Under the pieces are notes generated by a model that was given only the letters and a program-made list of their open reading frames with translations, did no database searches and was not told the DNA's origin. This document shows, in pieces, positions 45,275 to 58,536 of a DNA stretch of 64,000 nt. Source of the DNA: Owenia fusiformis (lineage: Eukaryota > Annelida > Polychaeta > Sabellida > Oweniidae); assembly GCA_903813345.2 (NCBI GenBank), contig CAIIXF020000009.1, positions 32,925,259 through 32,989,258 on the forward strand. The letters are read 5' to 3'. The translations under genes were made by a program, and so were the position numbers. Within the stretch, counting starts at the first letter, position 1; every line of letters starts with the position of its first letter.

Positions 45275-48270
45275 AAGAAAGAAGATATTCTGGATTTTGA
45301 AGCCCTGTGATCGGAGGATGCATTTTTACAACACGGAAGGTTTCTTCTGCATTGTGTCAGTAATTACTGGAAGGGGGAAGGGCATTAAAATGTGATAAAG
45401 CTAAAAATAACACATCCAACATAATTTTCCCATAGGGAAACTCACGCGGTCCATAATTTTCAGCCTAATTTTGGTCACCAAAATTTGATATCTTTCAAAT
45501 TTGATATTTCAGCATTTTCAATTAGTTTTCCTTCTATGATGGGAAAGTAAATTGCTTCTGTACTTTTTGAAGAGATAAGAGTAGTAATTTTAAAAGTTTA
45601 AACATCATTTTCATAAAACATACACATATCCTTACCTTGACCCCAATTTTTAATATAAATTATTTTTCTCTCAATCTACAACAATTTTTTCCTATAAGCG
45701 GTCAATACTAATTTGATTTATTATAGACTTTTCTTATCAGGAAGATATTCAACCATTCAAATCATCATTTACAGCTAATATCAGGATTGACCAATAATGT
45801 AATTCAATATAATCATTATTATGCTCAAATACAACCATTGTAGGGTATGCAGATCTGATATATCATCTAATTTGATTTCTTACTCATTTTCTACTCTTTG
45901 TGGCACAGATTAATCCTCCTGACAAAAATACAGTATATATGTCTAACAACTGGGCATTAATCATTCTATGGGGTTACAAAACTTCCTATTTCTAAGAACT
46001 GAAAACAGAAAATTGCAACTTCGACCTAAATTTATTACATTATTAGGGAGGCTAATTTGAAAAACATGAACATGAAACATGTAAAAATAAAGTCCCTCAA
46101 GGACTACTTTCTCTCTTTGTGGCTTTTAATCGGCAGATTTAATATGAAGGCACAAGGAAGGGGCAGATGGACAAATAAGTGAGTGATTAAAACAGCTCAC
46201 CTATGTGAACTAGTAGTTATGATTAGGTCCCTATAATACATATAATACACATATTGCAAAGGGGATACTAATTCCTAAGGGTTATAATATTACACATTCA
46301 AGTTTAAGTTCCCCAAATGCTTGTTGCATCCTTTCCTTATATATACCAGTTATTTGAAAATATAGAAATATCAAGGAAATGATGACTAGATCTAATCAAA
46401 TGTTCACTATGTGAGGTGAAAACATGAGAGTCAATGTAAAGTCTAATATATTGGAGCTGGAAAAAAGGGTTGTTTATTCATACAGGTTTTACTGTAGTTT
46501 GGCTAGGTCAAATTTGCTCTGATGCTCAGTACATGTGCCTGACCCATGAGTGTTTTCTTGAAAACTGAATGCAATTTGAATAAAATACTCATCAGCCGAA
46601 CGCAGGTCCTGAAAATCAGAGCAAATGTGACCACGAAATTATACAGGTTTTACTGTAATCATTGGTACTCACCATTATAATATTACACAGGTTTGGTGTA
46701 AAAGTAGTGCACATGTTGTATTAAGATTTGATTAATCTAATTGAGCTAATATATAAACTGTTTATAAGTGTATAACTAATTGATCTAGACCTTTATTGTA
46801 AATATTTCACAATCCATATATAACTTTATCCCAGGTCGAAGTGTTGAATGCCATAACATAGTATCCTGTGATATCAACAAAAATAATTGGTCTTATGTAA
46901 TATATAACTCAAAAATATCGCAGACACAAGCTGTCACATGACAAATACTAGTATATTTAGAAGTTTTCAACAGTTCAAATTAAATGCCAACTGATGTTCA
47001 AATGGACCATAGCCATTTTCAACCTGATAAAAATGTTCAGAATTATTGAAATGTTTGACTATGTAAGTCCGTAAATCAAATAGTTTCAGTTTGAGAATGA
47101 AATACTTTTAGATGTTTGCTTTATTGTTTATACATTCGCTATTTCTAGTAACATTCATCTAATGAAATGAACAGTTTAATAACTTTATAATATTGATAAT
47201 TACTTGAACTGATTGGAATACTAATACAGCATATAATCAATTATAAGGTTAATATTGTAGTAAACACTAAGCCTCTCTAATGCAGTGGTCACATATGATC
47301 CAATGTTTCGTACCAACACCTGGTCGATGAGTCAGTTTTGAAAAAATACTCATTGGCTAGGTACCAGTATGGAAGATGGGAGCAAATGTGACCATGGCAC
47401 AAGTAGAATACTCTTGGTTCTGAATCAGAATAAGAAACGTTGAACAGAATTAAAATACTGATACTAACACAGCAGATAAATAGTAGCAGTAAACAATATT
47501 AGTCATAAAAAATGAAATATAATATAAAAAACAGTTGTAATCTATTTATCATCAAACTTCAATACAATAATGTGCACTACTTCTACCTCCTGTCAACAAT
47601 ACTGCTATAACTATCCAAACTCTACTGTAGTAAAATCCATATAACTGTTGTCGATTCAAAATCAGGAACAGTTCAGCACATTCCTTATCCTGCAATACGT
47701 ATATAATCAAATAAAATCTTTTCACTTCTTGATCGGGTAGGCTTATGTGTGGCTTTCACTTTCAAACTGAAACTGTGAAATTTTACTCAGCAAACAAAAC
47801 TACTCTACTTATTGTGATCTTGGCTATGAATGTGCAGTATTATTTATTTTATACTGGTTTTCAAGGTCTAGTTCTTTTCAAATGGGCTAAAACACAGCAT
47901 ATAAGAAGGTAGGTAACCTCAACCTGTATGAATCCATTATAGATTTATTAATCAATAAATATAGACTTAACCAACTGAATGAAAAGCACGCAAACAAATT
48001 ATAGATGTCCCATTCAGCTGAGCCCTTTCAAAAATATATTCAAAAATACCAAAATCAAAAAATCTCATGAAGTAATTCAAATCTCTATTGTCAATAATGT
48101 CAATTAAAAATATCAAAAGCAAAGTCTCATAAAGTAATATAAATCTTTATTATTAATAAATGCTACCCTGTGTGCATTTTTGTCCAAAATATATAATGAA
48201 AAAGGTTAATGGTTCATGATCATTCCTCTTTTAAACAAAAAGAGAATGAGTAGCTTGATTACTAACTACA
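45275..48270. other. AT-rich non-coding stretch
   Basis: No exon-like open frame, conserved motif or clear repeat was recognised. Probably part of the 5' intron or intergenic space of ACSL. Confidence 0.5.
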
Positions 48271-48279
48271 ATTAGACCT

Positions 48280-49140
48280 GTCAAGTGAAACACCTCTATA
48301 ATTAGAATACCTTTGAAAGTAGAACACCTCTTTAAGTAGAATACCTTTGAAAGTTCTATAAGTAGAATACCTTTGAAAGTAGAACACTTTTTAAGTAGAA
48401 TACCCTTGAAAGTGGAACATTTTTATAAGTAGAATTCCTTTGAAAGTGAAACACCTCTATAAGTAGAATACCCTTGAAAGTGGAACATTTCTATAGATAG
48501 AATACCTTTGAAAGTGGAACAACTCTATAAGTAGAATACCCTTGAAAGTAGAATACTTCTTTAAGTAGAATACCTTTGAAAGTAGAACACCTCTATAAGT
48601 TGAATAGCTTTGAAAGTTCTATAAGTAGAAAACTTTTGAAAGTGGAACACTTCTATGAGCAGAATACTCTTGAAAGTAGAATACCTTTGAAAGTAGAACA
48701 TCTCTATAAATAGAATACCTTTGAAAGTGAAACATTTTAATAAGCAGAATTCCTTTAAAATAGAACATCCCTATAAGTAGAATACCTTTGAAAGTGGAAC
48801 ACTTCTAGAACATCTTTGAAAGTGGAACACTTCTAGAAGTCAAACATCTTTGGATGTGAAACATTCCTATAAGTAGCACACCTTTGAGAGTGAAACACTT
48901 TAATAAGCAGAATTCCTTTGAAAGTGGAACACCCCTATAAGTAGAATACCTTTGAAAGTGGAACACTTCTAGAAGTCAAACATCTTTGGATGTGAAACAT
49001 CCCTATAAGTAGCACACCTTTGAAAGTGAAACACTTCTAGAACATCTTTGAAAGTAGAACACTTCTAGAAGTCAAACATTTTTGGATGTGAAACATCCCT
49101 ATAAGTAGCACACCTTGGTAAGTGGAACACTTTTCAGTAC
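48280..49140. repeat. 34-bp-type minisatellite, about 24 degenerate copies
   Basis: Units of about 34 bp built of CACCTCTATAAGTAGAATACC and TTTGAAAGTGGAA, with many variants; a shorter higher-order form (CTTCTAGAAGTCAAACATC) appears in the right third. Similar words (AAGGTGTTCCATTTATG) occur at 37600-37640. Not a CRISPR: the units are contiguous, diverged and without spacers. Confidence 0.8.
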
Positions 49141-49144
49141 CAAT

Positions 49145-52100
49145 AACCAATTGTCTAATTGTTAATCTAACATCTATAAGGGGAATTCCTCCTAATAAGA
49201 ACACTTTTTTGTAGAACTAAGGGTGTTTCACTTATGCCAAGCTCACATAAGCTCAGATTCATCATATGGGCTGATTAGTATTTTTCAATATTGGCTGGAC
49301 GTCGTACAGGCACTGGCAATAATCAATTTAAAGACATTGTATAGGCGCTGGGAGAATTTTTTCTTGGACACATATCTAAAACCTGCCCAAAATTTACATA
49401 GCATGCCCCAAAACTAATCAGTTCTACTTTTTTATACCAAGAAACTCTGATTTATTCTCTAGTTTTAGAACCACTTCTAGGAAATAGGCCAAAAATATTT
49501 AATTGGACGGTGTTAATATTAAAGGAGGAAGGGGACACATTGTAGGCTTGATGCGAGACTACAAATGTTTGGTTAACCTACCTCTTCTTTCCACTTACTT
49601 TTACCATGATGCATGACCAAGATTACTAGTAAATAAAGACCATCTTGGATTACCAAAATATGAAGTCTTCATAGAAAATCAAACTGGTCAGCAACTATGA
49701 TAAAGTGTTATAAACAGATGATGCTGTATCTATGACAACAGTGAATTCTGTCTCATCCACACTTATAGAGTTAATAATGTTTGTTTCACAATACAGTTAA
49801 TAAATTGCCTGATCTCTCCTTCTATCAATATGAATCATTAACAGGTTAGCTTACATGATAGGCTCTATAGGAAAAACATTGACAATATGTTTGAAAATGG
49901 GTTAATTCTAAAAAGTACAAAGATTAAAAGAACCAAAAGTTCATCCATAATGTTGTAAGACAATACTCATAAACACATGACATGCTAATGGGAGTGATAG
50001 GGCACTAGTTCAGTAAAAGGTCATCCAGATAAAAGCTCATATATTTCTAACATAAACAAGTCATGACACCTATATTTTTTAGCATAGGTGTAACTATTTT
50101 TTCCAATCGCTATTTATTACAAAGGTGTAGATGAAGCCAGGCACTTGCAAAGGGTCTTCTTAACATGATTCAGGAATTATCTGTTTTCTTAATATATCAT
50201 CTTCGACATCTCTGTTCTAACATACCTTGGATGTATATGATTATTTTCCTGTCCTGCTACTGTGTGGTTTGTCATGCATGATGATCTTGGCGGAACCAAT
50301 CAAAAGTGTCCAAATATTTGCTTCATTTTTTAGCCAATGTGGATTCAATCCTATCTTGATTTTTGAAGTTGAAGCAACAGAAACTTTGTGAATCATGCTG
50401 ATTTATATTACCTATCCAGGCAACCAATATACCCAATTCACAACAAAATGTTACAGATGTATGTTTTACCTCAATAACACGAGTATATTAATTTTAACGT
50501 AACTATAATCTTATAATGATTCTATCATCAGGTCATATTAGTGTTTTACGCAGCATCTATTATATACTGTAAACCAATATTAAATATATAGTATTTTCTC
50601 AGTCAATAATTCTAGTTGTTACTTTGGAATTAAATGGAGATATTTCATAAATAAAAACTCCAACACAAAGGTGCTAATATTCTTTGTATTAACTGGATGA
50701 TTTGTGTCAAACTGACTACTATTAAATATAGTCCAAATAAATAAAAGATACATACAGTACAGTACTATATCATGACTCTTATTCTTCAAGTCTAAAATCG
50801 TAGAATTTTTACAAGGATTCTTCAATGTTTTAATTCATTAGTCTATTACTCTTTTAGTAAGATATCAAACAATGAAACCCATCTAAACTTCTCTTCAAGG
50901 TATACTCACAGATAAACATGTATGAACTCTGCCATTCTTCATAAATGTTCCACAGAATCATTCTTTCGTGTGACTATTAGAATGCATTTTGATTTGTGTT
51001 CACCAGGTGATCAGTAGCAGTGATTTTCCAGCATGGAAGCAACTGTACACTACATTGCTTACAAGTCATAAATCACCAAAATTACTAAAATTCAGACTCT
51101 GGCAAGGATATGGAGGCTTTTGAAATCAATACTCTAATAATGTAACTCACCTCCGATTTCTTTAAGATAGACAATAAATTGAGATGTGGAGGACATGAAA
51201 AAGAGTCTCAAGGTGAAACTTATCAAAATAAATGAGATGACAATAAACAAATACAGACATCATCTGACATCTGTTTCTTCCAGTCAACTACTTAATATTT
51301 AACAAATTTATTTATTGCATTACCACAAATACAACAATGTACATGGCATATATATAGCAGCTGGTGATCTGTTACATAGATAACCCATTCTAGCCTTGCC
51401 CAAGTCGGTCTCTTTTACTTATCTTGATTTCTATTATGACTGCCTTGTACCAATGAGAAAGCCATGTGCTTTACGGACCTAATGTTTATGTCGGTAAATT
51501 TGACTAATCAACGACAGCCCTGCAGTGTTAGCTCATTATTATGCACAGTCAAAACAAAACAATGGTACTTTTCACGAAAAAATCTTGCACAATTCATCTT
51601 GAAAATACAAATATTTTATCAGATAAATATCAATCAGAGATTAGTGTATGAATGATCAAACATGAGATTCAGATCAATCACTGAATCAGATTGACCACTA
51701 CATGGACTAGGTCTTCGTGCATTTTAATCGCAAATTCAGTTTTAAATCAACATTAAATCGCATGATTTAATGAATATAATGACTTCTTCCATTCTAATGT
51801 ACATTTAATAACATTGAAATCTCAAAACCGATGAATAACTTATCATAATATCAGCAGTGATGTATTATAAAAAAGTATGTATTATAAAATTTTTGGCCTA
51901 TCTAATTCCTTACCCGGGCAAGATAAATGTGTCGATTTTCCCACCCTGGGGGCAATAAATTTGGTAAAATATTCCGAACCCCTGGGCCCTTCCCCCAAAT
52001 CAACTCTTTAAACATTTACTTGCGAGTAGGCTAAATGCTAATGAATGTTGATAACTTGATGTATATATCATATGTGTATAACTTTGTTTATATCAATAGG

Positions 52101-52185
52101 GATACCATATATGGTCATATGATTCTTTGCGGAAAGCCCAGTTAACCAAAAGATGTGGCTTTTTTAAATGACGCAATTACCTGCA
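49145..52185. other. AT-rich non-coding stretch
   Basis: No gene or repeat with clear boundaries was recognised. A minus-strand splice-donor-like GAG-GTGAGT occurs at about 51149-51150, which could belong to a non-coding exon. Confidence 0.4.
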
Positions 52186-52187
52186 TA

Positions 52188-52347
52188 ATTAAATCAAATC
52201 ATAATTAAATCATAATTAAATCATAATCAAAGACAAATCACAAGAAGTGCTGTGAACTGGGTTTGAACCCAAGACCTCTACTTTTCAGCTTGAAGCCAGA
52301 CTTCTGCTTTTCAGACCAATGGCTTAACCACTAGGCCCACCCGGCGA
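52188..52347 (-). repeat. tRNA-derived SINE
   Basis: On the minus strand the head reads like a tRNA promoter. An A box TGGGCCTAGTGGTTAAGCC is followed about 55 nt later by a B box GGGTTCAAACCC. The tail at 52188-52232 is a run of ATTATGATTTA units. The long gap between boxes and the repeated tail favour a Leu/Ser-tRNA-derived SINE over a functional tRNA gene. Confidence 0.75.
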
Positions 52348-53019
52348 TTATACCAAGTGCGGAAAGAAGTTTGAAAAAACGAAAATGGGGTAAATAAAAT
52401 ATTTTTTTGCCTTGTTATGTTTACACGATTCTCCTGGTAAGCCTATAATATGAAGATAAGACATCGGAAATGGTGTTTAAAATTTAGAATTGCCTGTCGA
52501 ATAGGCCAATCTAAAGGATGTCGTTATTACAAATGCCGCCAGGTAGCTACGAAATATTTCGAGGAAAATGTGTGACATATACAGTATCCGCGTGAAAAGT
52601 CTAGACGAAATGCCTTTCGTTTTTTTTGGTGTTAATTTTTTTGCTGTATCTGCGATCACTTTTTTGACGTTTTTCTACAGAAATATTTTTGCTTGACAAT
52701 AATCAGGTAAAATGCATATTTGCGTGACATATTCCGCACGCAAGGAAAACTGGCATGACTTCAAATTCTCCAGCAAATATGTGACATATACACAAATTGC
52801 GGGACAAACGGCCTGCAATTACATTGCAAGATTAATGAACATGTGCAAAAAACCGAACCTAAAAATGGAACCTCGCGCAGATTGCCCCAAGTGAGAACTT
52901 CCTATTATAGATCTAGGTTTAGGGTTTATTCAATTGAATTGTCTGTAAAAAAGTAAAAATGAAAGTGAACTGAAAACTACTGTTGCAAAACAATTCCTAA
53001 GCAAAAACAATATACTTAC

Positions 53020-53200
53020 CAAACCTCTTTATGGCCAGTGTGTTGTAGGTTGATTGAATCAATGGCTCATAGACATGTGTTTTGAAAAACAGAAAATATA
53101 CAAAATCACTGTGAAATTGAAGGATGAGAATAAAAGATAGAAACTGATTGGTGAGTAAGTTTTGGGGACGCGTCATTCAACTGTGCAGTATGCAGCATGC
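53020..53200 (-). other. Candidate 5' UTR exon of ACSL
   Basis: The only visible support is a near-consensus minus-strand donor (AGAGGTTTG then GTAAGTATA) at about 53019. The ACSL start exon has an AG acceptor 10 nt before its ATG and so needs an upstream donor. The right boundary is arbitrary. Transcript data are needed to say more. Confidence 0.25.
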
Positions 53201-54092
53201 TTTTATTTTTTCATATTTCCACTCATTCACGAAATCAATATCTTCCGTTTCATAACAATTATTTAATTTAATTCTCTTTTACTTCGCAAAACATAAGTAA
53301 GATATTGATGAGAAATAGAATAGCATTTAACAAAACACAATTTGACAGGTGCTTGATATGACGTCACATTTCCAAGTTGAAGTAAATTTGCACCAAGAGC
53401 GAGGTGAGGATTTCCGTTTTTATTTTGTAAATTGTAGCAAACATCAATCATTCATCAACTCAGCTAATTAATTAAATGATAGTCCAATACATTGACACTA
53501 TTTTGGAAAAGTAAATTGATCCTCATTGCTAGTGTAGCAGGGTATATCTGGGGGTCCGGTAAGTTCCCAAATTTCCAAACAACAAATTTCCAAACAAAAA
53601 TGGCGGGTCATTAGGCTAGTTCAACTTCAGCGTTCCAACAGTTTGATTGTGCAAGTCCACGTTTGCTCTTTTTTCCAGCTGAACAACGTTAAAAGTGTCT
53701 TATTGCAATTTTGTCAACTATACCAAATTAGCCAGCTGAGGGGGTTAGGGCAACTGGAAATATTACTGAACACTGTGGCCGAAGAATAAGGTAAGCTTAT
53801 TCAGGGGGCCTAGGGGAAGTCGTCCTATCATCGCACGGGTACTCAGGGAAACTACTGACGACTTCAAATATGATAACTTCAACTTACTTTGAGAATATGA
53901 GACGAAAGATCAACCTTTCTTCTAAAATTAAGTACTACTTTTTTCAAGGCCTGACTGCGTCGCTAACATGCTAAATATAAGAGTTACTCCTTGTTAACTG
54001 TTAAAAATAATAAGCACATAACTTCGACATATGAGTGTTACCTGATGAATGGGACCCTCACGTGCCTTCTAAATGGTAGTAAACGAACGCTA

Positions 54093-54879
54093 CAATCAAA
54101 TTTTTTATTCTGTCAATCAGTTCATATGGTTAGAATAAGGAAAGAATGTGATGTAACCACGTGTCTACTTACCGGCTTGTTCTATGTCATCCATCGGACT
54201 AGGTTACATCGTGGAATGCAGCCGAACAGGACGCTGAAGGCAACAGCATATCTATCTTGATCTTAGCCGAATTTTTGGAAATTTAGATCGTCCATTTTGC
54301 AAGCTCACGTGACTGACACGTGACACATGTCTGATCACGTGACTAGTTACTGTATCGATCATGTGACTTAATCACGTGTCAATGACGTGTCACCCAATCA
54401 TGTCTTCAAGGAAATCGGAAGTAAATATTTTGGAAAATGTTTTCCGAGCATTTGCTACTGATTATAGAAGGCCCAATTACGCAACGAACGAAACTGCTAA
54501 ATTGTTTTCGTGCCTAACATGCGCAGTACGCAATGAAAGAAACTGCTAAATTGTATTTTTAGAGCTGTTTATTGATCTATTGATTCATAAAGACCTGTAA
54601 TGATGCATTCAAATAAGACCGCCTCCTAATGAAAACAGTACACATAAGGTGGTGAAAAAACAACGAACTAAAGTTGAAAGATCGCAACGTTCGCTACTTT
54701 GTTCAATTCCGGAAATCTCCAAGGGGCTGCAAATGGGAAATTATTTAGATTTAGATTTTATAACCTCAGAATACTGGCTTCATTGTCGTGTTTGGCTGCG
54801 TTCCGCGATGTAACATTACATCACATTCTTTCCTTATTCTAACCATATGAACTGATTGACAGAATAAAAAATTTGACTG
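54093..54879. mobile_element. 787-bp MITE nested in left arm of the 53935-57196 element
   Basis: Inverted ends CAATCAAATTTTTTATTCTG and mirror, arms of about 65 bp plus a further inner pair. TA duplication at 54091-54092 and 54880-54881; the other arm of the host element supplies the empty site (AACGCTAGTGTAAC). Contains the word TACGCAACGAACGAAA shared with two other elements. Confidence 0.85.
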
Positions 54880-56421
54880 TAGTGTAACTACATCAGCTTA
54901 TCTTTCCGTCCGATCAACAATAAGTACAGTTATACAAGAAATGAGGTTCCATATCCATCCGCCAAAAGGTATGACCCGATATAGTCCATTTAAAAATTTG
55001 TGGTTTTGTTCTAAATAACGCCATAGTTGGCTTCTATGGTACCTAGTATGCCTCTATTTGGTATCAAAATAAAGAGGAGGAGTTCAACTTTCATTTGAAT
55101 TACGAAAATAGCGATGCAGGTCAAAATAGTTCCGGCGTGAGCATGTTTACTATGCGTTTGCCAATCATCTCAGAATTGAGGAAATGGTAGCAAACGCGAG
55201 TTACAATAAATGGACGCTGATATCTCAAAAAGAATTAGCCCATACAATGACTATATTTTTGCAATCCCCTATACATAACCTTCATCTTGACACTATATTT
55301 AACATAGGGTTTGTGTCTCGATTTTTAAATATCGCTACGCCAACATAGGGACTCATTTTTAGGTAAAATCCCTGCTTCCCCGATGAAAATTAATGAATAA
55401 AGTAGTTCCTGTTTAGGGGACCATATTCTTGAGATTTTTTGCTAAAAATGGCACATTTAGAAAGTACTTGGCCTCAGCTTTACATACATACCTCAAATGG
55501 CCACAGTACATACACTTACACCTACTATACACACCACTGAAGTTGGCATTGCTTCGTTTTTAAAGTATTAATAAAAAACACTTCCTACCCGGAAGTGATA
55601 TTTACCGTAATAACACCTTATATTACCGAACATGGGTTTAAATGGAATGTTTTTTTGATGGCATTATTACACCAAAAGTAGTGCGAAAATGGCCTTTTCA
55701 TGGGTTGGCATAAAGTTTTGATGAAATTTAAAGACACAGTTCCTCCTTCACGTATATTATCTCATGGAAATGGGCATACCAGCGCAAAGATCTTCGTTCC
55801 GTGGGGAAGAAAAGCTATCAAACATTGTCTGAAGAGCAGATTTATCTCCGTAATTCAACTTTTAGCATGGCGACCTTGACCTTGAAAAAAATATAGCCAT
55901 TTGGGCGATAATAGGTGATTCAAAAGTAAAAAATAGTGCTTTTTCGAAGTTTTACTTTTACCATGTCAACTTGATTTTTCAAGGACATCCGCCTGATAGT
56001 TGTTGGGCCAAGTTTGATGGAAAATGGGCCTTGTTTGATATGCTGGCAGTGAGGTTGATTGTGGCAAGTAGTAAAACGGCAAACAATGGTGGAGTCATAC
56101 CCGATGCTTGGATGTTCGCATTTTATTTAGCTCTCGTAAAATGAACGAACAAAAGTTCCATTTTCACGCATGTTCGGTAATATAACGTATCATAACTTCC
56201 GGAAATGACATGCCTTTCGGAAAAGTTTTGGAAATATTTTCACTTCGTTTACATTTCTTGTATAACTGTATTTATTGTTGATCGGACGGAAAGATAAGCT
56301 GATGTAGTTACACTAGCGTTCGTTTACTACAATTTAGAAGGCACGTGAGGGTCCCATTCATCAGGTAACACTCATATTTCGAAGTTATGTTCTTATTATT
56401 TTTAACAGTTAACAAGGAGTA

Positions 56422-57144
56422 GCTGACGTTTGGGAGTCTGACTTACCTTCTAAAGGTTAGAACCCGAATCTTAATGAAACCATATCACCTTTGTTCCGTC
56501 AACCATGGAGCATTTGCCACAACATCCAAGAGGTAAATCATGGATCGAGAAAATGAATGATTTCCTTGTAAGTTCCGGAAGTTTCAATACGAAAAATTAC
56601 CGAACATATGTGAAAACCGAATATTTGTTCGTTGTTTTCACGATTTACAGGTTCGTTTGTTCTTCAATGTTTTGGTCTAAATTATAAAGCATCACCAATA
56701 GGTCTTACTCTATTAATCGACTAATACAGCAGACGGCTCATATTTCTACGTAGCATTTCATTCAGACCAGTAGTGGGAGTGTAGATCACGCAGTTTCGTT
56801 CGTTGCGTACTTCACTTGAAATTGGTAATTTTAAATATTGACTTCTTCACTTAGCTTGGCGGATGTAGAACATTGCTTAATATTCTTTTAATTTTCACAC
56901 CAGACATGCTTGGTTGACACGTCAACAAAGTAAAGTTCAAGGGTCAATGCGTTATTTCGTGATACCTACAACGCCTTCCCGGAAGTCAACATTGATGAAA
57001 AATGAAGAAGTCGGAAAAGCATTTACGCTAATTTCTATCAAGTGCTATGTTTATGCATCATCATCGACGCAACAAAGGTGATATGGTTTCATTAAGATTC
57101 GGGTTCTAACCTTTAGAAGGTAAGTCAGACTCCCAAACGTCAGC
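56422..57144. mobile_element. 723-bp MITE nested in right arm of the 53935-57196 element
   Basis: Inverted ends GCTGACGTTTGGGAGTCTGA, arms of about 75 bp. TA at 56420-56421 and 57145-57146; the host's left arm gives the empty site (AAGAGTTACTCC). Carries the shared word TACGCAACGAACGAAA in inverted orientation at 56794-56809. Confidence 0.85.
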
Positions 57145-57263
57145 TAACTCTTATATTTAGCATGTTAGCGACGCAGTCTGGCCTTGCAAAAAGTAGTAGT
57201 GTTTGTCATTTCTCAATCTCCAAACGCTAACACTTTAAGACCCCTTAGACTCGCATGTGCGGT

Positions 57264-58536
57264 GGTCCTAATTATCGCACAGTGGTCCTAATTATCGCAC
57301 AGTTGTGTTTCAGATGTCATTTCACGATACTGTATACATTTCTCTGTTTATAACAGATACATACATATGCTATAATCATTTTTCTATCAGTTTTAGTGTA
57401 AAATATCAACAAAATATACATTATGCAATTACCTTTCTTTCTTTATTTGGAGGGGGGTCAAACTTTGTCAGACGAATTTCACTTTTTGCGCAATAGCATT
57501 TATGACAATAGCGGAAGCAGGGCTTGCATTAACGGCGTCCCTTACATGTAAGTGACGCAAAAAAAAATTGTAGGACGGAAAAATAAAAAATATTTCCGTT
57601 TTTGGGAAGGAAAAAAAATTGAGTCAAAACTTTGAACATTTTTTGAAAATCTTGAAAATCTCAATAGTTGATCATGTTTGACTTCTTTGAGGTGTATATT
57701 AAGATCAAAATATGTGAGATTTACAACTTTATTTTGAGTAAAAAAGAAAAAGAATGCAGAAAAACGAACTATTGTAATGGGCGATAATAGGTTATCAGTT
57801 TGCATGTGACATATTTTTCTCACTGAAAAGCTGATATAAAACCTTCAAAATGAGTTCAATTGTACAAATGATGCATACTTACCTAGGTGAAGTAGTCTAT
57901 TTGTGATTATATAACGTCAAAATGGTCTAATTTATGATATAAATCAGAGGATTCTGATCATGTAGAAAATGTAGTGCTACACTAAATTACTGAGCGTCAG
58001 ACAAATTCATACTAAAAAATGTTCTTATTTTTTCAAGCAGTTGTTCAGTGCAAACAGCAAGTATAAAGATAATCACAGTATAATAGTACTTACTATAACA
58101 GGCTGGAGGTTACATAACATAAGTGAATTGAATATAAAGAACATGTTTAAATCACAGGGCACGAATGGCAACATTTTGAAAACACATAAGACATGTATTA
58201 AAAATCAAGTCATGCTCATTCCAAAATAGCCCATTATAGCTAATTTAGCTAATTTAGCTTATATATTGGAGGACACGCTTTTTTCTGTCGGGACTCACTT
58301 TTTAAATTTTTTTCCTTCATTGGGACTCACATTTTTCAGAGCCTAATGCAAGCGCTGCGGAAGTAAACAATTCTTAAAAAATGAAGAGATATTTCTAAAT
58401 ATATGAATAAATCATGAAGATTGGGAGTAATGGTGTCGAACTGTTTTTCGTAACACTGGTTTAAAAGATGGTGGGTGCATATTTTAGCTATTTAGGACAA
58501 TCGTGCGATAATTAGGACCGTGCGATAATTAGGACC
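57264..58536. mobile_element. 1.27-kb element with doubled terminal repeats
   Basis: Each end carries two copies in tandem of GGTCCTAATTATCGCAC: at 57264-57300 in one orientation and 58504-58536 in the other. The interior is AT-rich with no convincing gene. Target duplication not clear. Confidence 0.65.

Larger units (their letters stand above)
53935..57196. mobile_element. Large foldback element containing two other nested foldback elements
   Basis: Outer ends CTACTTTTTNCAAGGCC and mirror, flanked by TA (53933-53934 and 57197-57198). The left arm (CTAACATGCTAAATATAAGAG, through GTTAACTGTTAAAAATAA, to AGCTTATCTTTCCGTCCGAT) is mirrored on the right (about 56260-56420 plus 57145-57196). Each arm is interrupted once: the left by 54093-54879, the right by 56422-57144. 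Without inserts the element is about 1.75 kb with a central region of about 1.3 kb that has no open frame of note. Confidence 0.85.

Noticed and set aside
48280-49140. CRISPR-like array
   Set aside because: Units are contiguous and diverged, without unique spacers, in a eukaryotic intron or intergenic context.
52250-52347. Functional tRNA gene
   Set aside because: A and B boxes are present but too far apart for a normal tRNA, no clean acceptor stem is visible, and the region continues into an ATTATGATTTA tail typical of a SINE.
54951-56257. A gene in the centre of the large foldback element
   Set aside because: No open frame of useful length on either strand and no transposase motif; it appears non-autonomous.
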